Shown: positions 32,747 through 40,780 of the stretch, piece after piece
Position numbering within the stretch: position 1 is the stretch's first letter
Layout: the number at the start of each line of letters is the position of its first letter
Assembly: GCA_038124905.1 (NCBI GenBank)
Contig: JAYPCW010000003.1
Span: 1 to 41,228, forward strand
Source of the DNA: ATZT02 sp038124905
GTDB lineage: Bacteria > Actinomycetota > Actinomycetes > S36-B12 > UBA5976
Length of the DNA stretch: 41,228 bases
Direction of reading: 5' to 3'
Made by a program: the position numbers and the translations under genes
Notes under the pieces: generated by a model
Databases searched by the model: none
Told to the model about the DNA's origin: nothing
The model's input: only the letters and a program-made list of their open reading frames with translations

Positions 32747-34207
32747 ATGAAAATCGGAATCGCCGGAGTTTGGCACGAGACTAACACTTTAGTCAGCATC
32801 AAAAGCACTAAAGAAAACTTTACCAATTTTGGCTGGTATAAAGAACAAGAGTTAATTGATGCTTTTCTGGGTACCAAGACGGTTATGGGCGGTTACCTAG
32901 ATGTTTTAAATGAAAATAATCTCAAAATCGTTCCAACCTTTGGCGCTTATGCAACACCTTCAGGGACTATAACGCTCGATACTTTTGAAGAAATCTTAGA
33001 AAAACTTTTAGCAGGATTAGTAAAAAATCTTCCTTTCGATGGATTGTTACTAGAACTTCATGGCGCGCAGGTTGTAGAAAATATTGATGACCCCGAGGCT
33101 CTTATTGTTGCGAGAGTTCGCGAAGCCATAGGTGATATCAAGTTAGCTGTGGTAACTGACTTTCATGCGAATATGTCAGAGCAAAGGCTTAAATTTGTTG
33201 ACCTTTGGACAGGGTATAGAACAAATCCACATATCGATACTTATCAAACTGGTAAGCGTTCAGCGCAATTATTACTTGAAATTCTTAAAAATGATAAAAG
33301 TTTCGATTTAGATTTTAAGTCGCTTCCTATTTTGTATTCACCGATACAGCAATCAACAAGCGATTTGCCTTTCAAATTATTTTTAAATAAAGCAAAAGAA
33401 GTTAAAGAAGAATTTGATCTGATTGATCTAATTGTGCATGGTGGTTACAGCTTTGCCGATGTAGCACACGCAGGCCTTTCCTTTACTGCTGTAAGTGAAG
33501 CAAAAGATGACCGAACAAGATTGGCTGCCCTTGAAAAAATGGCCAATTTTGCAGAAGAGCAAAAGTCAAATATCCAGCAAGAACTAATTGAAATTAATGA
33601 AGTCGTCAAAATTTTAGAGCAGGAAAGATCCTCAAGAATTGCGATAGCTGACATTGCTGACAACATCAATGGTGGATCTGCAGGTGACTCGACTAACGTC
33701 CTAGGAGAAATTTTAAAAACTGACAGAAAGATTTTGGCTACTATCTGTGATCCCCAAGCAATTGAAGCTTTAACTGGGAGTCAGGCGGGTGATGTAGTTA
33801 CGCTAAAAGTTGGTGGTTGGTCAGGCCCATTAGTTGGGGCACCCCTACAAATCACAGGCACGCTAATTTATTTAGGTGAAGGCAACTACACCCATACCGG
33901 ACGAATGTATACCGGCCAAAGCTTCACAATGGGCCGAGCGGCGGTAGTCGAAATCGAAAATGGCTCGATTTTGCTGCAGACGCTCCCTCAGCAACCAAAT
34001 GATTTGGAAATGTTTCGCTGTGTAGGAATAAATCCAGACGAATTTGATTGTTTATTGCTTAAGGGGGCTATTGCCCTTAGAGCTACCTGGGCTGAGCAAG
34101 TAGATATTTTTATTAATGCTTCTTCCTTAGGGACAACTGATTGTAATTTGAGTAGACTTCCTTTAGAAAAGTTAAAAAATAAAGTTTGGCCTTTAAAAAA
34201 TTTGTGA
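32747..34207 (+). CDS. M81-family metallopeptidase (MlrC/microcystinase-C-like)
   Basis: A 486-residue zinc hydrolase. Family signatures: GIAGVWHETNTLV at the start, LLLELHGAQ near 105, the metal-binding VVTDFHANMS near 140 and YRTNPHIDTYQTGKR near 160, and ADIADNINGGSAGDST near 300. MlrC cleaves small peptides containing D- and unusual amino acids after microcystin is linearised; environmental homologues are widespread and mostly uncharacterised. Here it lies near genes for D-amino-acid chemistry but on the opposite strand. The role in peptide scavenging is inference. Its stop codon overlaps a CRP-like palindrome. Confidence 0.88.
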   Translation: MKIGIAGVWHETNTLVSIKSTKENFTNFGWYKEQELIDAFLGTKTVMGGYLDVLNENNLKIVPTFGAYATPSGTITLDTFEEILEKLLAGLVKNLPFDGLLLELHGAQVVENIDDPEALIVARVREAIGDIKLAVVTDFHANMSEQRLKFVDLWTGYRTNPHIDTYQTGKRSAQLLLEILKNDKSFDLDFKSLPILYSPIQQSTSDLPFKLFLNKAKEVKEEFDLIDLIVHGGYSFADVAHAGLSFTAVSEAKDDRTRLAALEKMANFAEEQKSNIQQELIEINEVVKILEQERSSRIAIADIADNINGGSAGDSTNVLGEILKTDRKILATICDPQAIEALTGSQAGDVVTLKVGGWSGPLVGAPLQITGTLIYLGEGNYTHTGRMYTGQSFTMGRAAVVEIENGSILLQTLPQQPNDLEMFRCVGINPDEFDCLLLKGAIALRATWAEQVDIFINASSLGTTDCNLSRLPLEKLKNKVWPLKNL

Positions 34208-34218
34208 TACAGATCACT
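34203..34218. promoter_or_regulatory. CRP/GlxR-type operator candidate
   Basis: TGTGA-TACAGA-TCACT matches the TGTGA-N6-TCACA consensus of CRP/GlxR regulators at nine of ten arm positions. It overlaps the M81 stop codon and lies about 50-65 nt upstream of a TAATAT box, a normal distance for an activator. The core also forms a small hairpin, so a weak terminator is the main alternative. Confidence 0.5.
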
Positions 34219-34244
34219 AAAAAAACTATTTCTTTTTACCCCAA

Positions 34245-34274
34245 AAGTTTTTAAACTTCACCGCTTGCTAATAT
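34245..34274 (+). promoter_or_regulatory. candidate promoter with AAGTTT-TT-AAACTT palindrome
   Basis: A perfect 14-bp palindrome (34245-34258) lies where a -35 box would be for the -10-like TAATAT at 34269-34274. It precedes the first small ORF (ATG 34286). Together with the CRP-like site upstream and the terminator at 34579, this marks a separate short transcript. Confidence 0.42.
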
Positions 34275-34285
34275 TAGGTATCAAG

Positions 34286-34441
34286 ATGATATTCGCAATA
34301 TTTAATTTTAATGATGACATTAAGAGTATGTACGAAGACTACTCTTTAGAAAATATTTCAAAAGTTCATGAGAACTTAACAAAGAGTCAACCGATTCTTA
34401 ATACCTTTATTAGAAAATATAAATTGTCAAGGGAGGTGTAA
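34286..34441 (+). CDS. unrecognised small ORF, 51 aa
   Basis: An ORF starting MIFAIFNFNDDIKSMYEDY and ending FIRKYKLSREV. I do not recognise a family. It is mixed acidic and basic, probably helical, with a short hydrophobic N-terminus but no clear signal peptide or membrane helix. AGG lies 8 nt upstream of the ATG. Its last codons contain GGGAGGTG, which would serve as the Shine-Dalgarno of the next small ORF, so the pair would be coupled. It lies between a candidate promoter and a strong terminator. Chance ORFs of this size occur, so it needs conservation evidence. Confidence 0.5.
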   Translation: MIFAIFNFNDDIKSMYEDYSLENISKVHENLTKSQPILNTFIRKYKLSREV

Positions 34442-34446
34442 GTAAG

Positions 34447-34557
34447 TTGTCAGCGTTTGTAACTGTAGGTATCGTAACTGCAGTATCTGGGTATATGCGT
34501 AAAAAGTTAGAGGAATACGACAATTGGGATCTAGCTGGAGCTATCGATAAGAAGTAA
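34447..34557 (+). CDS. unrecognised small ORF, 36 aa
   Basis: A TTG-start ORF: first half MSAFVTVGIVTAVSGYMRKK, then LEEYDNWDLAGAIDKK. A strong GGGAGG lies about 11 nt upstream. The N-terminus has a short hydrophobic stretch (about residues 3-14) followed by a charged amphipathic tail, which suggests membrane or membrane-surface association. No family was recognised. It ends 21 nt before a strong intrinsic terminator and starts 5 nt after the 51-aa ORF, so both seem to belong to one small transcript. Confidence 0.55.
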   Translation: MSAFVTVGIVTAVSGYMRKKLEEYDNWDLAGAIDKK

Positions 34558-34578
34558 GGCCTAAAACTAAACTTCATG

Positions 34579-34612
34579 AACCGGGTTGAATAACTTCAAC
34601 CCGGTTTTTTTT
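34579..34612 (+). terminator. strong rho-independent terminator
   Basis: AACCGGGTTGAA and TTCAACCCGGTT form a perfect 12-bp stem with a TAAC loop, followed by a run of T. It ends the transcript carrying the two small ORFs and insulates the baeRF3-like gene downstream. Confidence 0.92.
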
Positions 34613-34637
34613 GACCATTTCTGGTGTAAGTTAGAAC
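34611..34637 (+). promoter_or_regulatory. possible promoter of the baeRF3-like gene
   Basis: TTGACC (34611-34616) directly after the terminator stem and TAGAAC (34632-34637) form a -35/-10 pair with a short 15-nt spacer. Since a terminator lies immediately upstream, the gene at 34657 needs its own promoter in this short space. Confidence 0.4.
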
Positions 34638-34656
34638 TACTAGAGAAGGGCTAAAA

Positions 34657-35727
34657 GTGAACAGGGCAGATCTAGACGAATTAAGAAAATTTAGAGGAAC
34701 TCCAGTTATTTCAATTCTGGCACCTACTCATAGACATGCGCCTGAAAATCAAGCAGACCCCATCTTAGTAAAGAATTTGATTAATGAAGCAAAAGCTAAA
34801 TTATTGGAATTACAAGACAAGCGTGAGGCTGCTATCACTATTGAGAACATTGACAAAGTTATTAGCGAAATTGATTGGGAAAACCTTTTAGATGGAGTCG
34901 CAATTTACGCAAATGGCAAGGGTTATTGGGCCTATGACTTACCTTTCTCTCCGCAACCAGCAGCCATAGTTGAAGAAACATTTGCCGTTCGAGAATTAGT
35001 AAGAGCCTTGAATCGTTCCTACCGATATCGAGTTTTAGCATTAAGTGAGTCACCTACTCGGTTATTTTTAGGCGATAGAGATCGTTTGGTAGAGATTAGA
35101 TCTGGCTTTCCATTGGTTCATGACGGGCCTGGTGGCAAAGAAGGGCTTCCAACCGATTACGGGCAACGCACTTCTGTGGTGCGTGATGAAAATCATCGCC
35201 AATTCTTTAGAAAAGTTGAAGAAGCACTAAAACAGGCAACTAAAAATGATCCAGCCCCGCTGTTTATTACCGGTGTCGACCGCTATATCTCTTTCTGGAA
35301 TGAGGTAGCTCCGGAATTTAAACCAGCAGCTGTAATTAATGGCAGTTTTGACTACATGAAGTCAAGTGAGTTAGCCACGCATGTTTGGCCCGAAGTAGAA
35401 AGATATTTTGCTAATCAAAGAAGTTCAATGTTGGAGCGAATTGAAAAATCAATTGCTTCTCATCATTTTGCTGGAGGAGTCAGCGAAGTATTCGAGGCGG
35501 CTAACCAATCTCGAATTGAATTATTAATCGCTCCAGAGGATTCCATGATCCCAACTTGGCTAAATGAAGAAAAAACTCAAGTAAACCAGCCGGGTAACGG
35601 CGTGGAAATTCCCGATGTCGTTGATGAAACTGTGGAGCGAGTGCTCGATTCTGGGGGCAGCATCATGTTTCTACCAGCCGCTGATCTCGAAAAATACGGA
35701 CAGATTGCCGCAATTCTTCGTTACTAA
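34657..35727 (+). CDS. baeRF3-domain-like protein (eRF1-related fold)
   Basis: A 356-residue protein with the features of bacterial eRF1-like (baeRF3) proteins: an N-terminal GTPVISILAPTHRHAPEN strand-turn, a central YRVLALSESPTRLFLGDRDRLVEI segment, and the typical ending DSGGSIMFLPAADLEKYGQIAAILRY spread over the last 26 residues. Such proteins resemble the middle and C-terminal domains of archaeal release factor and are proposed to act on ribosomes or in stress, without proven function. GTG at 34657 has AAGGG 6 nt upstream. It is separated from its upstream neighbours by a terminator. Confidence 0.75.
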   Translation: MNRADLDELRKFRGTPVISILAPTHRHAPENQADPILVKNLINEAKAKLLELQDKREAAITIENIDKVISEIDWENLLDGVAIYANGKGYWAYDLPFSPQPAAIVEETFAVRELVRALNRSYRYRVLALSESPTRLFLGDRDRLVEIRSGFPLVHDGPGGKEGLPTDYGQRTSVVRDENHRQFFRKVEEALKQATKNDPAPLFITGVDRYISFWNEVAPEFKPAAVINGSFDYMKSSELATHVWPEVERYFANQRSSMLERIEKSIASHHFAGGVSEVFEAANQSRIELLIAPEDSMIPTWLNEEKTQVNQPGNGVEIPDVVDETVERVLDSGGSIMFLPAADLEKYGQIAAILRY

Positions 35728-35787
35728 AAATTCCTAGTGGCGAACCTCCTATAACTCGATAAAGTAGAAGTTAAGGGGGTTTTCAAA

Positions 35788-36222
35788 ATGCCGTTTTGGA
35801 TGTGGCTGGCTGTTGCCGCTGCGCTACTAGTCGTTGAAATGCTCACCGTAGATCTGCTATTTGCTTCTTTAGCTCTTGCTGCAGTCGCTGCTGCGATCGC
35901 TGCTGGATTCGGCTTAGGAGGAATTAGTCAAGGTCTAGTTTTTGGAGTTTTTGCTGCCCTCTCGCTTTTTCTTTTGAGACCGATTGCGCTTCGGCATTTA
36001 AAAAAACGTCCGGCAAATTTTGCAACGAATGTTGAGGCGCTTGTCGGTGCTGAAGCTTTCACGACTAGTGAAGTAACAGAACGTGGTGGAAACGTTAAAT
36101 TAAACGGTGAGATTTGGACTGCCCGTTCAACTTCTGGAGTAATAGAAAAAGATGCCAAAGTATTTGTTTGGGCAATTGAAGGTGCAACTGCTGTTATTAA
36201 ACCCATAGGAGAAAAACCATGA
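35788..36222 (+). CDS. NfeD-family membrane protein
   Basis: A 144-residue short NfeD protein. Two to three N-terminal membrane helices (WMWLAVAAALLVVEML; FASLALAAVAAAIAAGFGL; LVFGVFAALSLFLL) precede a cytoplasmic OB-fold domain with LVGAEAFTTSEV, GGNVKLNGEIWTARS and VFVWAIEGATAVIKP. NfeD proteins pair with SPFH/stomatin proteins in membrane microdomains. AAGGGGG lies 8 nt upstream of the ATG. Its stop overlaps the stomatin ATG as ATGA. Confidence 0.93.
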   Translation: MPFWMWLAVAAALLVVEMLTVDLLFASLALAAVAAAIAAGFGLGGISQGLVFGVFAALSLFLLRPIALRHLKKRPANFATNVEALVGAEAFTTSEVTERGGNVKLNGEIWTARSTSGVIEKDAKVFVWAIEGATAVIKPIGEKP

Positions 36223-37088
36223 ATATTTCTTTTGCGTTCTTAGCGCTTTTAGTATTAATTTTTGTCGTTGTTTTATCTCGCTCGATAAGAATCATTCCGC
36301 AAGCTAGAGCCGGGATCGTCGAAAGACTTGGGCGCTATCACCGTACGCTTGGAGCTGGACTAACAGTGATTATTCCTTTTATCGATAGATTAATACCTTT
36401 AATTGATCTTCGTGAGCGCGTAGTTTCGTTTCCACCGCAACCAGTAATTACAGAGGATAACTTAGTTGTTTCTATAGATACAGTTATCTACTTTCAAGTT
36501 ACTGATCCAAAAGCAGCAGTTTACGAAATTGAAAACTTTATACAAGGTATTGAACAGTTGACCGTAACCACTTTAAGAAACGTAGTAGGTGGCTTAGATC
36601 TAGAAGAAGTATTAACTTCAAGAGATTCTATTAACTCAGCTTTGCGAAGTGTCTTGGATGAAGCGACTGGCAAATGGGGTGTAAGGGTAAATCGCGTAGA
36701 ACTTAAAGCAATCGATCCTCCAGCTAGCGTTCAAGAATCTATGGAAAAGCAAATGCGCGCCGAGCGCGAACGTCGTGCCGTAATTTTGACTGCTGAAGGC
36801 GAAAAGCAATCGCAAATTTTAACCGCTGAAGGTGCAAGACAAGCAGAAATTTTGCGAGCAGAAGGTGATGCGCAAGCTGCAATTCTTCGCGCTGATGGTG
36901 AAGCTCAAGCAATCGAAAAAGTGTTTCAAGCCATTCATCAAGCAGATGCAGATGACCGAGTTCTCGCCTACACCTACCTGCAACAGCTACCTGAGATTGC
37001 CAATGGAAATGCCAGCAAGGTTTGGGTGATTCCATCGGAGTTAAGTGGCGCAGCCAAATTTATCTCAGAAGCATTTAAAGGTAAATAG
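36219..37088 (+). CDS. SPFH/Band-7 stomatin-like protein
   Basis: A 289-residue membrane-scaffold protein. One N-terminal membrane helix (about 3-20) is followed by the SPFH domain with IIPQARAGIVERLGRYHRTL, IPFIDRLIPLIDLRE and the TTLRNVVGGLDLEEVL core. A coiled coil of repeated ILTAEGE / ILRAEGDAQAAI units follows at about 190-235. This matches QmcA/stomatin. It is translationally coupled to nfeD, the usual pair. Role in membrane quality control or microdomains is known for the family; the partner proteins here are not known. Confidence 0.95.
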   Translation: MNISFAFLALLVLIFVVVLSRSIRIIPQARAGIVERLGRYHRTLGAGLTVIIPFIDRLIPLIDLRERVVSFPPQPVITEDNLVVSIDTVIYFQVTDPKAAVYEIENFIQGIEQLTVTTLRNVVGGLDLEEVLTSRDSINSALRSVLDEATGKWGVRVNRVELKAIDPPASVQESMEKQMRAERERRAVILTAEGEKQSQILTAEGARQAEILRAEGDAQAAILRADGEAQAIEKVFQAIHQADADDRVLAYTYLQQLPEIANGNASKVWVIPSELSGAAKFISEAFKGK

Positions 37089-37108
37089 CTAAAGTAAGAT
37101 TTTGCTTC

Positions 37109-38464
37109 GTGCATAAGTTTGATAAGAACGTTGAAAAGTTAGCTAGACAAATTCTTGATTATAGTTTGTGGCGATTAAGAAATGATCCTCCGCTTGATGG
37201 ACCGATGTCGAAAGAACAATTATCCAAAATTGTTGGAAATACCATTACAGCTAAAGGGATTGGGGGCGACAAGGCGCTCAACTTATTTAAAGAAGTTCTA
37301 GCACCAGCTTGTATCTCAACAGATAATCCTAGGTACCTCTCTTTTATTCCATCGGCTCCAACAAATGCCTCAACTCTTTTTGACTTAGTAGTCGGCGCAA
37401 GTTCACTTTACGGAGGTTCATGGCTAGAAGGTGCAGGTGCTGTTTTTGCAGAAAACCAAGCGCTGCGTTGGCTGATGGACTTGGCGCAATTCCCTAAAAA
37501 CAGTGGCGGTGTTTTCGTCCAGGGCGGAACAGTTGGAAATTTAAGTGCTTTAGTTGCCGCGCGAAATAGAGCTAGAGAAATTAATCCGGCGACAAAAGAG
37601 TGGGTATTAGCTTGCTCAAGTGAGTCTCATTCTTCAATTAAAGCTGCTGCAGATGTTATGGATGTTGATGTACTTAAAATTCCACTTGATGATCAATGCA
37701 AACTCACAGGTTTTAATGTAAGGAAAACTATTGATAAATTTCACGCCATAAATAAAGATAAAAAAGTTTTTGCAGTTGTGGCAACTGCCGGTACCACGAA
37801 CTTAGGAATAATTGATGAGTTAGGTGAAATTGGTACTTATTGCAATCAAAGTAATATCTGGTTTCACGTTGATGGTGCCTATGGGCTTGCTGCGCTTTGT
37901 GCTCCAAGTGTTAGAAATCTATTTACAGGCATAGAGCTAGCAGATTCTTTTATTGTTGATCCACACAAATGGCTTTTTGCTCCCTTTGATGCATGCGCAC
38001 TAATTTATCGAGATCCAAAGTTAGCAAAAAATACTCACCTTCAAAAAGCTGGCTATCTAGAAACTCTTGAAGGTAGCGAGGAATTTAATCCTTCTGATTA
38101 TGCAATTCACCTCACTAGACGAGCTCGTGGGCTTCCTTTTTGGTTTTCTCTTGCGGCTCATGGCACAACTGCATACGCCCAAGCGATGGAAACCACTATA
38201 ACTACTGCTAAACAAGCGGCGGAATTGATAGTTTCTCGAAACGACCTAACGCTTCTGTATCAGCCTTTGTTATCGATAGTTGGTTTCAAGAAAAACGGTT
38301 GGGTCCTTGCAGACTATAAGAAATGGAGTGAGAATTTACTTTTATCCCAAATTGGATTTGTGGTTCCTTCTTTTCACAATGGAGAGCCAATTCTAAGATT
38401 TTCTATAATAAATCCACTAACTACACTTGATGATATAGAAGAAATTCTTGCAACAATAAGTTAG
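37109..38464 (+). CDS. group II PLP-dependent amino acid decarboxylase
   Basis: A 451-residue fold type I enzyme of the aromatic-amino-acid/glutamate decarboxylase group. Visible: the active-site entry NPRYLSFIPSAPTNAS near 72, GGVFVQGGTVGNLSALVAAR near 130, VVATAGTTNLGIID near 225, WFHVDGAYGLAAL with the PLP-binding Asp and the PLP lysine in SFIVDPHKWLFAPFDA near 288. The C-terminal domain LRFSIINPLTTLDD is complete. Substrate is not evident; tryptophan, tyrosine or another amino acid are all possible. Start is GTG at 37109, 20 nt after the stomatin gene, and a terminator follows. Confidence 0.88.
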   Translation: MHKFDKNVEKLARQILDYSLWRLRNDPPLDGPMSKEQLSKIVGNTITAKGIGGDKALNLFKEVLAPACISTDNPRYLSFIPSAPTNASTLFDLVVGASSLYGGSWLEGAGAVFAENQALRWLMDLAQFPKNSGGVFVQGGTVGNLSALVAARNRAREINPATKEWVLACSSESHSSIKAAADVMDVDVLKIPLDDQCKLTGFNVRKTIDKFHAINKDKKVFAVVATAGTTNLGIIDELGEIGTYCNQSNIWFHVDGAYGLAALCAPSVRNLFTGIELADSFIVDPHKWLFAPFDACALIYRDPKLAKNTHLQKAGYLETLEGSEEFNPSDYAIHLTRRARGLPFWFSLAAHGTTAYAQAMETTITTAKQAAELIVSRNDLTLLYQPLLSIVGFKKNGWVLADYKKWSENLLLSQIGFVVPSFHNGEPILRFSIINPLTTLDDIEEILATIS

Positions 38465-38502
38465 CCCCCGCATATACGAATGCAGGGGCTTAATTATTTT
38501 TT
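38464..38502 (+). terminator. intrinsic terminator after the decarboxylase gene
   Basis: GCCCC-C-GCAT and ATGC-A-GGGGC form a stem with one C-A mismatch and a 6-nt loop, followed by TTAATTATTTTTT. It overlaps the last base of the decarboxylase stop. It lies between two convergent genes and works best on the plus strand. Confidence 0.82.
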
Positions 38503-39267
38503 CTAGAACTGAATGCCGCGAGTTAGCGCACCATCAACTACTAAATTAGTACCTGAAATACGTGAGGCCAATGGACTAGCCAGCATCACGACAGCAAACG
38601 CTTGCTCTTCAGGAGTTCCCATTCTTCCAGTGGGGTTTAATCCCATCGCAAATTTGAACAAATCAGGATTTCCTTGTTCAATACTTTGCCAAACTCCCCC
38701 ATCAAAATAAGTATTTCCAGGTGAAACGGTATTTGCCCTAATTCCTTTTTCTGCTAAAGAAAATGCTAAGTGCGCGGTATACGCGATGATCGCAGATTTA
38801 GCGGTGCCGTATGGGCCACCGGCAAAGTCTGCCTCACGACCAGAAACACTCGAGATATTAATGATCGATGGGTTTTTGCTTTTTTCTAAATAAGGAAGTG
38901 ACTTGCGACAAGTACGTACCGTGTGCAAGACATCAACATTCATCGAGGCTTCCCAATTTTCCTCATTGTCAGGAGTTATAGCTAAGGCGCTTACATTGCA
39001 AACTACGATGTCCAATCCACCAAATGCTTTTGCACTGTCATCAACCCACTTTTCAAGTTGACTTTTGTTACCCACATCAATTGCAGTACCAACGACATTG
39101 CCGCCATTTGCCTTTATCGCCTCTTCAGCCGCTTTAACTCCCTCAGCCCCGCGGGCGCAGAAAGCAACATTTACACCCTCAGCCGCTAACCCTTCAACAA
39201 TCGCTCGGCCAATACCTTTACTGCCGCCAGTGACGATTGCATTCATTCCTTTTAGTTTGAGATCCAT
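38503..39267 (-). CDS. SDR-family oxidoreductase
   Basis: A 254-residue classical short-chain dehydrogenase. Cofactor motif AIVTGGSKGIGRAIVEGL near residue 11, CARGAEG indicating NADP(H) preference, INISSVSGREADFAGGPYGTAK carrying the catalytic Ser and the YGTAK pair, spread over about 135-157, and the C-terminal SGTNLVVDGALTRG. The start has GGAAG 4 nt upstream. It follows the acetamidase/formamidase by 12 nt. The substrate is unknown; SDRs of this subgroup often act on 3-oxoacyl or sugar-like substrates. Confidence 0.9.
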   Translation of the reverse strand: MDLKLKGMNAIVTGGSKGIGRAIVEGLAAEGVNVAFCARGAEGVKAAEEAIKANGGNVVGTAIDVGNKSQLEKWVDDSAKAFGGLDIVVCNVSALAITPDNEENWEASMNVDVLHTVRTCRKSLPYLEKSKNPSIINISSVSGREADFAGGPYGTAKSAIIAYTAHLAFSLAEKGIRANTVSPGNTYFDGGVWQSIEQGNPDLFKFAMGLNPTGRMGTPEEQAFAVVMLASPLASRISGTNLVVDGALTRGIQF

Positions 39268-39279
39268 AATCTTCCTTTC

Positions 39280-40284
39280 CTAGAGAGACAACCCTTTTGA
39301 TCTATCTTTCAAGCTTTGATGCATTCCACCAAAAGCATCGACTTTTGGTAGCAAGCTTTTCGCCGCTTTTACGACCACGCTGTAATTTGCATCTACCACA
39401 TTCGCAATCGGAACTTTCGTTATTTGCGAAAGTAATTGATACGAATCCATTTGATGCAAACCGTATAAATCTTGAAACCAACGAATCAGATCAACTTGCC
39501 CGATTCTCCAAGAATCTTCCATAGGTCGACTAGAGCCAACGCTCATGAAATACTCGTCATTTTCAATGCGCGGCCAAGCCGGAGCGCCACCTTTAATTAG
39601 ATCAATCAAAATGATTGAATCCATCGCCCCCTCTACTGCAGTGCCACAAGCTTCACCTTCACCCTGTCGATAGTGACCGTCTCCAATTGAAAATAGCGCG
39701 CCTTCAACATTCACCCCAAGATAAATTGTTGAACCTTTCTTTACTTCCGGCGAATCCATGTTGCCGCCAAAGCGCTCTGGAACCAAGCTTGATCGAACTT
39801 CACCACCAGGAGGAGCAACACCAACTGTTCCTAACATATTTTCAATTGGTAGCTCCACAGAAAAATTACCAAAGCGAGATTCAAATCCCACAGTATTTTT
39901 TGCTAAATCAACTTCATAAATCCATGTTGTATCGGGTAAGGCATCTTGCAACATCGCAGTTCTATCTGTGGAAGTTAAACCACCAAAAAATGGGATTGTT
40001 GTTGAAGCACCACGATTTCTAGCTGGTTTCAAATCAACAATATGAATAGCTAGAGTGTCACCAGGTTCAGCCCCTTCGACATAAAAAGGCCCTGTTTGCG
40101 GATTTACATAACGTAAATCAACTTTTTCACTAGATAAATCATTAATACTTTTTATGGTGTCATTAAAGGCATCTTCGGACCACAATTTAAGCGCTTGACC
40201 TGGTTTTATTTTCATAACGGGCTTTACTCCGCCAAAGGTATAAACCAGCTGATCAAAATTCGGCTTGAACTCGATTAAATCCAT
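39280..40284 (-). CDS. acetamidase/formamidase family protein
   Basis: A 334-residue amidohydrolase of the FmdA/AmdA family that releases ammonia from short-chain amides. Family blocks: GPFYVEGAEPGDTLAIHIVD near 65-84, RNRGASTTIPFFGG, MLGTVGVAPPGGE, GGNMDSPEVKKGSTIYLGVN and the signature GDGHYRQGEGEACGTAVEGA. Length is somewhat shorter than fungal forms and fits bacterial ones. GAGAGG lies 7 nt upstream of the ATG. It is followed by an SDR and preceded by the I78-like lipoprotein gene. A role in kynurenine formamide cleavage is not expected, since KynB belongs to another family. Confidence 0.9.
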   Translation of the reverse strand: MDLIEFKPNFDQLVYTFGGVKPVMKIKPGQALKLWSEDAFNDTIKSINDLSSEKVDLRYVNPQTGPFYVEGAEPGDTLAIHIVDLKPARNRGASTTIPFFGGLTSTDRTAMLQDALPDTTWIYEVDLAKNTVGFESRFGNFSVELPIENMLGTVGVAPPGGEVRSSLVPERFGGNMDSPEVKKGSTIYLGVNVEGALFSIGDGHYRQGEGEACGTAVEGAMDSIILIDLIKGGAPAWPRIENDEYFMSVGSSRPMEDSWRIGQVDLIRWFQDLYGLHQMDSYQLLSQITKVPIANVVDANYSVVVKAAKSLLPKVDAFGGMHQSLKDRSKGLSL

Positions 40285-40350
40285 CTACAGACCTCTCTTC
40301 GCTGCCTGTTAAAACCTACCGAAATACCCTCGAGCGTACCACCGGTTTCA

Positions 40351-40686
40351 TTAACCTACATTTACTAAATAAATAATTCCTTCTTGAATTTGAACAGTTA
40401 CTCGATCCGGTCGATAATCCATCGTAAGTGCATAAAATTCACCATCTCTTTCACCCACTCGCCATTGCCAGCCCAAATCAAGTGCACAGGCTTCTGCATC
40501 TGCTTCAACCATTCCAATTAATAAATCTGCTTGCTCTTGTGGAATTTCTTGGCCCTCTAAAACTAAATATGTGGGACATGGCTTTGCTTCAACACTTGGA
40601 GCCTCTGACGTTTCCGGAAGACTAGCTTGCGTGCACGCGCTCATAGAAAAGATCACTACCAAACTAAGAAATAATTTTAATTTCAC
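40351..40686 (-). CDS. lipoprotein with I78 peptidase-inhibitor-like domain
   Basis: A 111-residue secreted lipoprotein. The signal peptide MKLKLFLSLVVIFSMSAC ends in lipobox MSAC. After a short acidic linker the C-terminal part contains WRVGERDGEFYALTMDYRPD and then RVTVQIQEGIIYLVNVG, a pattern close to the small I78 peptidase-inhibitor family (R...G......D.R..R......G.I..V). Start is GTG. The N-terminal 18 codons are repeated almost identically beyond the N gap, at 40732-40780, so it belongs to a tandem pair. Function as an inhibitor is inference. Confidence 0.7.
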   Translation of the reverse strand: MKLKLFLSLVVIFSMSACTQASLPETSEAPSVEAKPCPTYLVLEGQEIPQEQADLLIGMVEADAEACALDLGWQWRVGERDGEFYALTMDYRPDRVTVQIQEGIIYLVNVG

Positions 40687-40721
40687 TTTATTTCAGATTT
40701 GCTTGTTAATTTAGGAAAATT

Positions 40722-40731
40722 NNNNNNNNNN
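40722..40731. other. assembly gap (10 N)
   Basis: Ten Ns in an otherwise continuous sequence. Very similar sequence (about 52 bp with roughly 80% identity by eye) flanks it at 40638-40690 and 40732-40783, so the gap probably arises from an unresolved tandem repeat and its real length is unknown. Confidence 0.97.
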
Positions 40732-40780
40732 CGCTCAAGGAAAAAACCGCTACCAAACTAATTAGAAATTTTAATTTCAC
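40732..40780 (-). CDS. second lipoprotein gene, 5' fragment cut by the gap
   Basis: Sixteen codons from a GTG at 40780 read MKLKFLISLVAVFSLS, a near copy of the signal peptide of the lipoprotein at 40351-40686. The rest is lost in the N gap. Its GTG overlaps the upstream ureohydrolase stop as GTGA, so it is a real coupled start. If the gap were truly 10 nt the frame would stop after 21 codons, so the true gap is probably larger. Confidence 0.65.

Noticed and set aside
39615..40022. 135-aa plus-strand ORF
   Set aside because: His/Leu/Gln-rich antisense translation of the acetamidase/formamidase gene, which has the clear family signature.
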